Below are positions 11,891 to 23,559 of a DNA stretch of 64,000 bases, one piece after another (within the stretch, counting starts at the first letter, position 1; the number at the start of each line of letters is the position of its first letter). Where the stretch lies: the NCBI GenBank assembly GCA_020205615.1, contig JAINUW010000657.1, positions 112,624-176,623 of the forward strand, given 5' to 3'. Below the pieces are notes generated by a model. That model was not told the origin of the DNA. It did no database searches and worked only from the letters and a program-made list of their open reading frames with translations. Source of the stretch: Panax quinquefolius. Taxonomy: Eukaryota > Streptophyta > Magnoliopsida > Apiales > Araliaceae. A program made the position numbers and the translations under genes.

Positions 11891-12952
11891 GGCGGTGAAA
11901 ATCCATTTGCGGTTTCATATATATTCTATGATACTCATTTGGTTAAGTTTTGGCTTCTATACTCCATAAAATTAGTAGAATATCCCGGATATTTTGCGCT
12001 TCATCCTAAGATCTTTTCATGGAAATATTCTTACGAGCATTCTTGAATTTTACTCCACAGAGTAGTATCATGTTGATAATTTGGACGTGATTGATTTCAA
12101 GATAAATTAACTTATAAATCTTTAAAATTTATTCTTGAACTTGTTTTATTGAATTATTATATCATTGTCATCATCCTCATGCTTATATATGTGATGAAAG
12201 TCATCTTTGGCTTACGTGCATGTATGGACTTAGTATGATTATGACTAGGGATTATTCTAAGATAATCATGACCTATAATGTTATAAATGATGTGGTAAAA
12301 GTCCTCGATGCTTTGTAGTGCATTGATGGGACGATTTTTGGTATGATTATGATCATGGATTATTCGGTATAGTCATGACCATTGATGATTTAATGAATAT
12401 TCTCGCCCAGTAAAGTGGGATGACTCGATGATGTGGTTTATTTATTGTCGAGTCTCAATTGATAAAATTGATGAAAACATTTTAAATCATAGAAGATAGT
12501 AGATATCATGCTCTACTTGACTCTTCTAATGGATTTCTTATTCCGCTGCAGTTAAACTTGATGTCTATTGTGTTTTATCAGTTTAACATTGTTAAAGACT
12601 AATGATAATTTATTCTGCATTATCTTAGTCATAATATTTCTTACTGGGCTAGTTGAGCTCACCCTTTCTTTCAATGTTCTCTTCAAGAAATGAGAACGTA
12701 GCCGGGACTAGTCGGGGAACGGAGTGACGGTCCAGATGATAGCATTAGTAGTCCTCACTATTCTATTAAATAGTGTGACAATAAATGTAATAAGGACTCC
12801 ACTGAGTGTGGATATTGTCTAGATGACAATATTCTTATTAAAACTCTTAGATTATGTTTTGTCGTATTTCACACGACTGTTGTATAATTATGTTGTATTT
12901 GAATTTTGTACCATGTATTTGGTGACTCAAGATGGGTGATGTATACCTATTT

Positions 12953-13239
12953 CATTCATTCAAATCATCGAAGCATATGGTAGTCTAGTCTTCTATATCT
13001 TCATTATTAGATATTCATAGTCATTTTTTTCAAAGAGATAGATTAAAGCATTTTCTTTGGTTTGTTGTGTGTGTTATTTGTAGTGATGCTATAACACACG
13101 TTGTAATTGTATCCTGGGAGACAAGTGCTGCTAACTCATTTGTAGTGCTGCTGTAACACACGTTGTCATTGTATCCTGGGAGACAAGTGCTGCTAACTCT
13201 AAGCACAAATAAGAAGGGCATAATTATCTTAAGGACATA
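12953..13239. repeat. Spacer with 63 bp tandem duplication
   Basis: A unit starting ATTTGTAGTG and ending GCTGCTAACTC occurs twice in tandem, near 13076-13137 and 13138-13200, with few differences. The rest is AT-rich without recognised coding. It joins the end of LARD-A to copia-3. Confidence 0.6.
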
Positions 13240-13316
13240 GTACCAAGTACTAGCCTTGACAAATTTACTTCTGCAATTTGAGATAAGTATATATATATAT
13301 ATATATTTACAAGAAA

Positions 13317-14511
13317 AAATGGGCTACTAATTCTGTTATTATAGTCGGTTCTTCTTCCACACCAACAATTCCAAATGTACCTTTTAACCATGGTGAAAAA
13401 CCAGAAAGGTTCAATGGTATAGAATTCAAAAGGTGGAAACAAAAGATGTTGTTTTATCTTATTACTCTGAAATTGGTAAGGTTTCTTCATGAAGACCCCC
13501 CTGCTCTCAAAGAAGATGAAACAGACATGCAAGTTGTTGCCGCTATTGATGCATGGAAACATGTTGATTTCTTGTGTCGAAACTATATCCTCAATAGATT
13601 GGACAACACATTATATAAGTTCTCTCAAAACAGAAAGAGAACTATAGGATTCCTTGGATAAGAAATATAAAACAAAAGTTGCTAGCACGAATAAGTTCGT
13701 AGTTGGTAGGTTTTCAGACTACACAATGGTGGATTCCAAGGCTATTATCAACCAAGTCCAAGAATTACAAGTAATCCTGCATGAAATACATGCAGAAGAT
13801 ATGTCTTTAAGTGAATCTATCCAAGTTGCTGCAATTATTGAAAAAATACCACCAATGTGGAAAGACTTTAAGAATTATCTTAAGCATAAATGCAAAGAGA
13901 TGAAACTTGAAGACTTAATCATAAGATTAAGGATAGAAGAGGACAACCGTGCTTCTGAGAAGAAAGTACGAAGGACCTTTGTGGAACATAAAGCCAACGT
14001 AGTGGAACAATGTCCGAAGTCTAAAAAGAGAAAGTACTCCGATAATGGGCCTCAACAGGGAACAAATAAAAAGTTCCAAGGAAAATGCTACATTTGTGAC
14101 AAGCCCGGACATAGGGCAAAGGATTGTCGTAAACGCAAAAACCAGAATAAGAAGTCCGCACAAGCCAATGTAACGGAAGTGGATGGTCTTCTAAAAGATG
14201 TTTCTGAAATGAACCTTTCAACGGTTGTGTCAGAAATAAATATGGTTGAGAATCCAAGGAAATGGTGGGTAGATACTAGAGAAACCCGCCATGTGTGTTC
14301 TGACAGAAAGATGTTCTCCACATATCAAGAAATTGAGAATGGAGAAAAATTGTACATGGGAAATTATTCTTCATCCAAGATTGCTGGACAGGGAAAGGTG
14401 GTTCTAAAGATGACATTTGGCAAGGAACTCACCCTCAACAATGTGCTCTATGTGCCTGATATTAAGAAGAATTTAGTGTTAGGATCCCTTTTTAGTCAAA
14501 AGGGATTTTAA
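13317..14511 (+). pseudogene. copia-3 gag-protease
   Basis: The probable start at 13317 is followed by an extra base that creates an early stop; the downstream frame then reads a typical copia Gag (GEKPERFNG, FKRWKQKM). A stop and short deletion near 13655 break the frame, and a 285-codon reading from 13654 to 14511 continues it. It includes the UBN2-type gag region ([12 protein letters not shown]), a complete CCHC knuckle [14 protein letters not shown] (14086-14127), and the protease start [12 protein letters not shown] (about 14262-14300). The protease triad is D-T-R, not D-T-G, so it is expected to be inactive. The reading ends in a stop after [10 protein letters not shown], in the middle of the usual domain. 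Confidence 0.85.
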
Positions 14512-15343
14512 TTGGTCTTTGTATCAGATAAATTTGTCCAAACTAAGAATGAGATGTATGTGGGGAAGGGATATATGATCAATGGACTCTTCAAAATGAA
14601 TGTAATGACAATTGTACCTTTTAATATTAATAAAATAACATCTTCTACTTATATGATTAAGTCATCCAATTTATGGCATGGTAGATTAGGACATGTTAAT
14701 TATAATAGTATACTATACATTAATTAATATGGAATGCATGTTTTCTAAAATGTGAGATTAACTCTAATCATAAATGTAAAGTTTGCGTTGAGGCAAAACT
14801 TCGAAAATCTTCTTTTAAATCAATTAAAATAAGTACAAAATCTTTTAAATTGATACATACTGATATCTGTGATTTAAAGTATATACAAACAAGAGGTGGT
14901 AAGAAACACTTTCTTACTTTTATAGATGATTATACAAGATATTGTTATGTTTACTTATTGAGAAGTAAAGATGAGGCTTTGGAAATGTTTATACATTTCA
15001 AAAATGAGGTTGAGAACCAACTTGATAAAAAGATCAAGACAATTAAAAGTGATAGAGGTGGGTAATATGAATTTTATTTTGTTGAAATTTGCTCACAACA
15101 TGGTATAATATACCAAACAACTACACCTTATTCACCACAATAAAATGGTGTTGTAGAAAGAAAGAATAAAACTTTGAGAGAAATGATGAATGCATTATTA
15201 TTAAGTTTTGGGCTACCTCAGAATTTATAGGGGAAACAATTCTTTTAGCAAATTATATTCTCAACCGAATACCTCAAAAGAAGTCTAATGCTTCACCATA
15301 TGAATTATGAAAAGGACATAAGCCATCTTATAAATACTTAAAC
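14512..15343 (+). pseudogene. copia-3 GAG-pre-integrase and partial integrase
   Basis: SNLWHGRLGHVNY (near 14667-14703) is the GAG-pre-integrase motif. The integrase core follows: first Asp in LIHTDICDLK (about 14850), second in SDRGG (about 15052), and Glu in VVERKNKT (about 15153), so all three DDE residues are visible. In-frame stops interrupt the reading (for example after DRGG and before NGVVERKN), consistent with CAA or CAG to TAA or TAG changes. Similarity ends near 15343 at a SYKYL-like block, before the integrase C-terminus and RT. Confidence 0.85.
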
Positions 15344-16718
15344 AAATGTGGTTGTTGACGCCTTAAGTAGAAAGGGTAGAGAGAAAGTTCAAAACATGGT
15401 AATTTTTGTGGAGCAAGTTAATTAATCTTTGCTTCTTCATTCCAACTGAGATTTCTTTGGTTATTCAAAGTATGTAATTTTATTTTAAGCAAGGTGTGTA
15501 TTCAGCTACGAATAATTGTTGTTTGATCTTTGATCGCCAATGTCATTGTACAATCTTACATTATTTTACTGAACTTTTAGTTGACTAGCGACCGTTCTAT
15601 TGATTCAACTAATCCTTAGTTGATGAATGTTCTATAAACTAAATTACCCTTGAAGTTAATCCAAACTAAACTTCCTTTGATTTGCTTATGTACTCCTATA
15701 GTTTTGAAAGCATGTAGTCGATGACTAATACTTGTTTAATTTAGAAACTATTGGTACTCTAACCCTTATTGATTCATCGATATACCTTGTTCATGAAGAT
15801 ATTGTAATCAAACTCTTGAATAGTTATTGATCCCTATTTAATTCAACCAGTACTTGGCTGATGAGTGTTCTAAAGATCTAGATTTCCTTTGAAGCTAATT
15901 CCAAACCAAACTTCCTTTGGTACGGAACCTATTGATTAAAGTTGAGATGAAAAACCCTATTAAAGGGGATTATTTTAGAGCTACACGATAGCGTTAAAAT
16001 GTTTGCGCAGTATATAGTACAAAGGGTTGATCACCTAGTGTACGAGACGATGGTCCATATAATCGTTTAGACTGTTAAAGGTTACAGTAGAAACACTTGT
16101 TAACCTAGGACATAGATGATGATTATGGTCTTTTAGAACGTGAAATGTTAAAGTAGAAATACTTGATAATCTAGAGCATAGTTCGTGGTCTTGTAACCCT
16201 CAGTGTATTCCTTTGATGTTGATATATGTTGTTAACTTAAAAGTTCATTATTCATTTGAACTCATAGCTAGAGTTTATTATTCCGGTAAGACTACATTAC
16301 CATTAAAAGCTCAATCAATTATCATTCATACACTATTATTGTATATTATTTGTCTTGTGGGCAATTATTTGCTCACTCTTGCACAAAACAATGCAGATGA
16401 GGTCAAGAAGTCTAAAGAGCTTTCTACAAGCAAGGGCAATGGAAAAATGCTTCATTAGATGACATTTAAATTTACCTTTTATTTATGAAGCTTATGTAAT
16501 AGACTTGATTATGATTATGTTTTAATATTCCACTGATGATTGTAATAATAAAGGTTAGATGACCTGGGATTTATTTGAGATTATGTAACCCTTTAATGTG
16601 AGAATTATCTATTATGCTTGTGAGATTTATTTATACCCTTTGTTTATGGGTAAATAAATGTAAATTTGTGGAATAATGAACACCAAATCTGTGGGATTGA
16701 ATTACCTGAATTTGGGGG
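15344..16718 (+). mobile_element. Old Ty3/gypsy remnant: RNase H tail plus LTR tail
   Basis: The first 80 bp read [14 protein letters not shown], the end of gypsy RNase H, matching the intact block at 39220-39260. The rest (about 15430-16718) is a diverged relative of the Tekay-like LTR 3' part: it shares GTACAAAGGG, a GTGGTCTT...CCTCAG block and the terminal ACCTGAATTTGGGGG. It runs directly into the LTR of the younger element at 16719. Most of pol is deleted. Confidence 0.65.
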
Positions 16719-19693
16719 TGTAACGATCGAGAAATTTGTAATTTAATTTAAATATTTATTAAATTAAATAAATATTTTAAATAATTTATTTATTGAAGAA
16801 AATAAATAATTGATGAATTATGGTGAATTAATTTAGTAACTAAATTGATTAATGTTAATTAAAGTTTGAGTAATGATAATTTTATCTCGAAGGAATTTTA
16901 TTTCAAGGATTTAATTTAAGGAAATAATTAAATTAAATCAATTGCTTAATATTTAAGAAGATAATTAAATTAAGTGAATTGTTTAATATTAAATGAATAA
17001 ATTAAATAAAATAATGTTTCTAATTTATTAATTAAAATTAGATATATATTTATTTATAATTATAATAAGATTATAATTATTATAATTATAAATTATAAAC
17101 TATTAAAATGGTTACATGTGTGACAAGTAGTAACTATATGATATAAATATTATTTAAATAATTTATTTGGGGGGAAAAGGTGGTAGCCAAACAAGGCCTT
17201 GTGGCCTTTGGCTTATTCAACTGACGCAAACCTTTTATTTTTCTAACGGAAGGGAACGTGGGAGTGGATAGCTTATATTTTGTCATACACGTCTACTTTT
17301 CTAAGGCTTAGCTAGATATCACAGAGTTTTGAGAGAGAGCTTGGAAGAAGAGAACACGGAGATTTTAGAGAAGGAAGATCACAATGGTTTTGAGAGAGAA
17401 TCACCATTTCTTGCTAGCATACAACTAGGGTTTGCTAAATCAAAGTATATTCTACTTCTAAGGTTTATGTTTGAGTTTTTATGTTCATTCTCTGTAAATT
17501 GCTAAGTCATGTTGTGTTGAAATTTACATGTATATATGGTTTATAAACTGATAATCATCATATATGGTGGATACTTGGGTGTCAAATTTGTTAAAATTGG
17601 GTTGTAGGAAGGAAAAATAATTAACAGTGTTCATATTTGAAAAATGGCTTTAGAAAGTACCAAATTTCATGCCTTATATGTGTTGTAATCTGTAATTTGT
17701 TATTGGATTGTGATAATATGTTAAGAAACGAAAGTGGCATAGTTTGAATCGTGTCAAATGATTAAGAAACGAATTCGTGGTGATCGAATTCGTTAAAAAT
17801 ATAAAAAATGAGGAAATTTTGGAAAAATATAGTTAGATTCTTCAAAATGATGTTTATGTAATGTTTTTGTATATGGAATGGTGTATAGCATGCTTAACTA
17901 GGATATTCCAAAGTTTTAGATGTTGAATTTGGGAGAAATTCTGTAGAATTGGGATTTTTGGCCTATAAACGAGTATTAGTTCGCATCTGTAAAAAACTGG
18001 AACTAAGGCATCGCTTTTGTATTTATTGTCAAGCGACGGTTGTCTCACGGTAGCGCAAGAAGATATGGTCATGGCGCCATGGCCATGCCGGTTATTACCA
18101 GATGACATCATATGCTTGGGCCATTGACAAGTAGCCAATCACATGACAAGTGAAGTCTGCTTAAATCGCAGTCATGCAGAACGGACTTAAGTTAGTTTAA
18201 TATGCATGTTAAGGATATTAAAACATAAAGTGGACTACAATAATGATTGTAAGGTGTTGTAATACATAGTGTAAAAGAGTTTTAGGTGATTGTTAATTGA
18301 GTTATATAATGAAACTAAAAGTGATGTTTTCAAAAGTTAGAAATGAACGAGTAAGTTATGTTGGCTCGTAATGCGATGTCAGATTCGTTAAGTATGTTAA
18401 CCTAAATGGTTAGGTGCTAGGTTAGGGTTATGACCTAAATGATGGTTTAATACCCATAGTGTTAATATTCACACAACTAATTGTTGTTGCGATTGTAATG
18501 ATATGTGTAGGGTAATTGGAGATTATTTTACACTTGTGTAGCTTACAAACAAGGCAAGTTCCTAAACCTTAACTCTTTACATTGAGCAAGCTTTCTAACT
18601 TCATTCTTTTCATATTGAATGCATGTTCCCATTCCAAAATTGTTATTGTACAAGTTCCTAAAATTCTTGTAAGGTTGAGCAAGACTAGTTTATCTTGAGT
18701 ATGTTTGTGCAAGCTCTTGTAACCTAATTCGTTACATCGAGCGAGCTTTACTTTCCTGATTATCATTCGAAGCATATATTGTTTTAATACATTGATTCAT
18801 AGAAGATTGTTCTAAACTCCTTTGAATATAGCACTTTGAATATAATCATGTTATTCAGTTATATATATTGTTGATATCCGATCTTTTACTTTAATAGCCT
18901 TGTTCAGTTATACATTCTCGTATTAAACCTTTATTGATGAAAGTTGAATAGTGTTCTAAAATTCTAGAGACACTGATAAGCTAGTTCCAAACTAAACTTT
19001 CTTTAGTGCAGAAATTCTAAATTCAAACTGAGACAAACAACCCTAATATAGGGGATTTTTGTACGTGTAACATTTAGATGTTTGTGCACAATACATGGTA
19101 CAAAGGGCTGATCCCCCTAAGTACGCTAAGAAGGGTCTGTACAGTCTAATGACTGTTAAGGTTAAGGTAATAATACCTATATACCGGAGGCATAATTCGT
19201 GGTCTTAAGACCCTCAGACATTGATTTCGAACTTGTTTTCTATTCTTAATTCACAGAACAAGTTCATTATTGCTAACATTCGTTGTTCATTCTCATGTTG
19301 TTATTACTACTTCTTATATCAGTGAGCAATTGTTTACTCACTCTTGTATTTAACACTGTAGCTAAAGTTGAGAAAGTCGATGAGCCGTCTACTAGCAAAG
19401 GAAAGGGCAAGATGTCCAAATATTGAAGACATATGAGAATTTTATTTTAATGAATTATGTTAAAGACTTGTTTTAATATATGATGTATTCCGAAAACTTA
19501 TGTAATAGGTTTAAGGTTAGATTACCTGGAATATATTTTGAGAATATGATGTAACCCTTTAATGGGAAAGATGATTGTTTAAGTTATTTAAATTACGTCT
19601 TTATCCTTTGATTATGGGTAGTTAGATGTAATGTTTTGGATAGTGAACACCAAATCCTGTAGGAATGGAGTACCTGGATTTGGGGGTGTCACA
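16719..19693 (+). repeat. Tekay-like 5' LTR
   Basis: 2975 bp, starting TGTAACGATCGAG and ending GGGGGTGTCACA. The first 400 bp are very AT-rich. A block at about 18000-18135 is very different from the matching part of the 3' LTR (about 42190-42365), while flanks align closely. Directly followed by the primer site. Confidence 0.92.
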
Positions 19694-19696
19694 GGT

Positions 19697-19708
19697 TGGT
19701 ATCAAAGC
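19697..19708 (+). other. Primer binding site (tRNA-Met type)
   Basis: TGGTATCAAAGC lies 3 bp after the LTR end. It resembles the complement of the plant initiator tRNA-Met 3' end (TGGTATCAGAGC) with one change. Confidence 0.8.
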
Positions 19709-19923
19709 TTTAGGTTATGAACCGTAGGTGGGGAAACCTTAGGAAGTAACCTTTAAGGAAACAGAAAACATAGAGGTGTTTAACTCTTATCGAGTTTTAA
19801 GGAATGGATTAAGGTATCCATTAAAGCTAAATAATAAAAGACATTATGTGCTATGTGTTAATAACTTATGTGCTCGCGAGTATCGAAAATATTAAGTAAA
19901 ACTTAAAATATTCTGTTGTCAGG

Positions 19924-20652
19924 ATGTCTAACGAAGGAGGATCCAATCCAGCTAGGGAAGTGATACCTCAGATACCTAGAGAGGATGAACCCCGGGATAT
20001 TCACGTAGTGCGGGAGCAGTTGATCCAGAAGGATGTGCCTGTGACCGATCCCGAGGAGGATAGTTCTGAGGATATAGTGGAGGAAGATGAGGAAGAGGAT
20101 CCTGAGGAGTTTCCACCAAACTCCATATCAGCAGAGATGTATGATGCTCTGTACGACTGTAACATAGAATTGCAGGATGAAATTGAGGAGCTGAAGGGGA
20201 TAGTTGAGATGCATCATGCTTCGATAAAGCAGAAGGATGCGGAGATTCAGGAACTTGACTCAAAACTTGGAAACACGGAGTGGGATCTGGTTCATACAAA
20301 GGGTCAGCATGAAGACCTGTTGGCGGTGAACGAGAAGATGAAGATTGACATGAAGAAATTGAATGATGAATTCAAGGAGGAATCAGCTATGTGTGCAAGA
20401 GCAGAGCATGCTTGAATGAAGGCGACTCAACGTGCAGACCGTGCTGAAGCTAAAGTCCAAGTGAAGAAAGCCAAGATGAAGGAGATGGATTATGCTTTTA
20501 ATTCGGCGGTTGATAGGGCCCAGGATCGAGTCTATTATTACCCACCTCAGTTTGAGAATTCATCGTGGTTCGTGATGGATCGTAGAACGGCGTATCGTAT
20601 CATGGAAGAAGAGCGTCGAGAAGCCTTACGACGTCTTAATATACCTAGATAG
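19924..20652 (+). pseudogene. Extra ORF upstream of gag: acidic coiled-coil protein
   Basis: A reading frame of 243 codons with one in-frame TGA at 20413-20415 (likely CGA to TGA). It starts MSNEGGSNPAREV. Residues about 40-62 are very acidic (DPEEDSSEDIVEEDEEED). About 75-190 is rich in Glu, Lys and Leu with heptad-like spacing (ELQDEIEELKGIVEMH), suggesting a coiled coil. The C-terminus is basic (EERREALRRLNIPR). It sits between the PBS and gag, with 300 bp of non-coding sequence before gag. I recognise no catalytic motif or named family. A structural or Gag-accessory role is only a guess. Confidence 0.6.
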
Positions 20653-20951
20653 AATAAGATAGATAATAATATGTGGTTAATTATGTGAATAAATAAACTG
20701 TGAATCCTTTATTTGAGATAAATAAAGGGATAATATGAGTATGTAATCCTGAAACTTGTCTAGTTCAGGAAAGTGAATCTTTATAGCGGTTATGCTATCT
20801 TTAACATGTTTTAAAACGTTACGAATGAATAAAATATTAGAGTTTATTTGAAATACTATGTGTTATAGCTTTAATCTTGGAATGTTTAAGTTAAACTTTA
20901 AATACCCAAGAAGTTGAGTAAGGAACTAATAAGCGTATATTTTAACAGAAA
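20653..20951 (+). other. Non-coding spacer between extra ORF and gag
   Basis: AT-rich, no ORF. May hold a signal for separate expression of gag (splicing or internal initiation), but I see no clear site. Confidence 0.4.
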
Positions 20952-22091
20952 ATGCCTCCTAGAAGAAGACAACCACGTCAGAAGGCACCTCCAGAGGGGC
21001 CTACTAATAATAACAATGAGACGAACGCTAATCCGGTTTAGCAGTTGGTAGCTCTGTTGACGGGTGCACTTGTGAATCAACCGTAAGCTCAAGTCACGAC
21101 TTTCAAGGAATTCAAAGCGGTTGGACCGCCAGAAATTCAAGGGTCTATGAATCTAGTGGAAGCCCAAACCTGGATCATGGAAATGGAGAAGGTGTTCGAC
21201 GTTGCTAGAGTTAACGAGGATCAGAAGACTGCGTTCGCAACGTTCATGCTGAAGTCTGAAGCTAGCTACCGGTGGCAAGCAAATAAGGTTTGTGGAGGAG
21301 AAGGAGTGATAGCATGGAATAGATTTAAGGAGATGTTCTTTGAAATGTACTTTTCAAATGACTTCTGGAATCATTGGAAATGCAATTTGGAGTCAAGCAA
21401 GGAAGGAATGACGACGCGCGATGTAATATGCCGCGAAAGTTTAACGAGTTGGCAAGGTTTACCACTTATCAAGTCAATACCGACGAGCGTAAAGCGAGAA
21501 GGTTCGAACAAGGATTGAAGCCCTGGCTTTACAGCATGGTTTCAATGTTCCAATTGAACACATTTGCGGCTGTACTGGAAAAGGCAATTATCGCGGAAGG
21601 TGAAAGCGATGCCTTGACCAAGTACAACCAAGAACAGAAGAAGAGGAAGAATGAAAATGAGAATAAGCCTGGTGGAAGTAATGTTGGAAGTAACAATCAA
21701 AAGTGAAAGTGGAGTGACACATGAAAATGAGAATAAGACTGCGGGAGGACAAAAAGGAAATCAACAGAAGAAAAAGTTTGAAGCTTGTCCAACGTGCGGG
21801 AAGAACCATACCGGGGTATGTTTGAAGGGAAAGCAGGTGTGTTTCAACTGTGGTCAGGAGGGACACATTGCATCAAACTATTTTAGTCCGAAGAAAGGAG
21901 CATGTTTTACTTGCGGTTCAAAGGATCACATGGCTCGTGATTGTCCCAAGAAGCTAGCGGGAAGTGCAAGTAGTGGAAAAGGAAACAACAACGGTGGTGG
22001 TGCATTGACTATCATTTGGACCAAATTTTCGGTAAACCGACCCTCTGCGAGGACTTTCAATACGACCGCTGCAGGGATGCTATCTGCCTAA
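20952..22091 (+). pseudogene. Tekay-like gag
   Basis: The ATG at 20952 opens MPPRRRQPRQ, a usual Tekay Gag start. Stops at about 21040 and 21084 interrupt it. Retrotrans_gag blocks follow: AQTWIMEMEKVFDV, KTAFATFMLKSEA, then after a frameshift near 21375-21420 KFNELARFTTYQVN and FEQGLKPWLYSMVS. A second shift near 21700 leads to two zinc knuckles: CFNCGQEGHIASNYF, where the last Cys is changed, and CFTCGSKDHMARDC, which is complete. Homologous domains lie in three frames, so no full Gag is encoded as the sequence stands. Confidence 0.88.
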
Positions 22092-22478
22092 GGATGTGGT
22101 GTCGTATCATTTCGATTAATGGTATTAATGCTTATGTATTATTTGATTGGGTGCTACTTGTTCATTTATATCCGATGAATTTGCTCTGAACTAAGATTTG
22201 CTTCAGGAAGAATTAGAATTTCCCTTAAGTATAGAGATTGCGAATAGAGAAGTGATTCCTATTAGATTTGTATATAGGAATTGTAGAGTGGTTATAAAAG
22301 GTCACGAGATGATGGTAGATTTGGTACCAATTAGACTTGGTGAGTTTGATGTTATACTGGGAATGGATTGATTATTCAATTATGGAGTAGTAATTGATTG
22401 CCAAAGGAAGTGTGTTAACCTTATGACTCCGTCAAAGGTTGTGTTCTTTGGCAGCAAGTCACCTCGACAAGCAAGTTG
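22092..22478 (+). pseudogene. Tekay-like protease, split by LARD-B
   Basis: The active-site region near 22143-22165 reads GATTGGGTGCT; family knowledge expects an Asp-Ser-Gly-Ala block here, so one base appears lost at the catalytic triad. Downstream blocks LSIEIANREVIPI and FDVILGMD followed by a TGA (expected Trp) and YGVVIDC are the protease C-terminal half. The coding sequence is interrupted at 22478 by LARD-B and resumes at 37809 after a 5 bp duplication. Confidence 0.8.
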
Positions 22479-22782
22479 TGTGACAACCCCCAAAATAGGT
22501 CCACACGCCCCATTCCGAGTCGCCAGATATCACACTATAAAAATTATTTACAAACTTCATTTATACAACTGTTGAATCGTTGCAATAATAATCGACACCA
22601 ATCGTTAAACTGTGAGTTTTAATACAAATGTATGTAACTCTCATGGTGCCGCGACCACAACCTTACAGTGGTACTTTACATAAAAGTATAGTCAATAACT
22701 GTTTTAGAAATTAAAATCTTTGGGAAAATACTAAAGGAAACCTTCGTACATGGGAGGCCATGCGTCTAGGTTATGATAGATA

Positions 22783-23046
22783 TCATATGTCCACAAAATT
22801 ATACTTGGTTGACTCAATAGTCGCCAAAGAAAAAACAAGAAGATTACTATCATCTTCTTTCCAATGGTGAGTCTTCTCTTGATATATAATTATCTCCATT
22901 TCCTCCAATTGAGAACTATATTTCAAACAAACTCCAAGATCATATAGGTAGTGCTCGTAGATATACTCAGCAAGTGGATGTTCACAACCCTGTCTTATAA
23001 TAACACGAGGTTGTATGTCATTAGACATCTTGTATGATAGTGGCAA
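22783..23046 (-). other. Small ORF conserved in LARD LTRs (87 aa), unknown
   Basis: Homologous to the ORF at 9668-9910: shares SNDIQPRVIIR, HYLYDLGV and EKTH.WKE..SNLLVF. No recognised domain. The matching segment in the other LARD-B LTR lies near 34170-34430. Confidence 0.35.
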
Positions 23047-23559
23047 AACACCCTTCCAAAGTTGGGTTCACCTCACCCTATTTCGGTTCACCAAAATTAA
23101 ATATCAAATGACGATACAATAATCGACACACTTATTTAAAGTTCTCAATAAAATTATTTCCATACTATTTAGGGAGAACCTCAAAACTATAGACCACCGC
23201 TCTATTCCCCGATTATCCCGGCTTCAACCCAAGAACACTCTTATTACCGAAAGGAATTGTGAATCAAAAGGGTGAGCACAACTAGCCTAGTAAAGAATAT
23301 CATGACTAAAGATAATTAAATTATCAATAGCCTTCATCAAGTAATAAATCGTAGATTTAGAACATATGGTAGATGATAAAACTTTTCAACCATAGTCATA
23401 GTAACGTGAACGAGCAATCCATTAGAAGAGTCGAATAGACCATCAGTCTATTATCTCTCTATGATAAAAGTCCACCAATAATGTTTTATCCTCGTAACTT
23501 CAATCAACAATTTTCGTCCATAGTCATATGAATAACTCATAATCATAATTGTGATTCTA

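Larger units (their letters stand above)
5643..12952 (+). mobile_element. LARD family copy A: two abutting LTRs, no internal region
   Basis: One full-length LTR (5643-10231) is joined directly to a second LTR-like copy (10232-12952) lacking its first 315 bp and last 20 bp or so. The family is defined by starts TGTGAGACCCC and ends GGGGGCGTCACA, shared with copies B (22479-37808) and C (54327-62118). No PBS, PPT or internal sequence remains between the two LTRs. They differ by a block of about 650 bp (near 7690-8340, only in the first), so they may come from different elements. Confidence 0.8.
10232..12952 (+). repeat. LARD-A LTR 2, truncated at both ends
   Basis: ACAGTAATACGCGTGGTTG at 10232 matches position 5958 of LTR 1, so the first 315 bp are missing. 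The right end stops after ACCTATTT, where LTR 1 would go on to TTGGGGGCGTCACA. The TATA box (about 11063-11074) and the 130 bp repeat array (about 11230-11890) are kept. The small ORF segment and the extra block near 7690-8340 are absent. Confidence 0.8.
13240..15343 (+). mobile_element. Ty1/copia fragment copia-3 (gag, PR, partial INT)
   Basis: A second copia lineage, distinct from copia-1. It keeps gag, protease and the first part of integrase, then stops abruptly at about 15343 where gypsy sequence begins. No LTR or RT of this element is in the window. A (TA)n run lies near 13289-13306, upstream of gag. Confidence 0.85.

Noticed and set aside
13224..13562. 112-codon minus-strand ORF
   Set aside because: Antisense to the copia-3 gag start, where the sense frame has clear Gag similarity.
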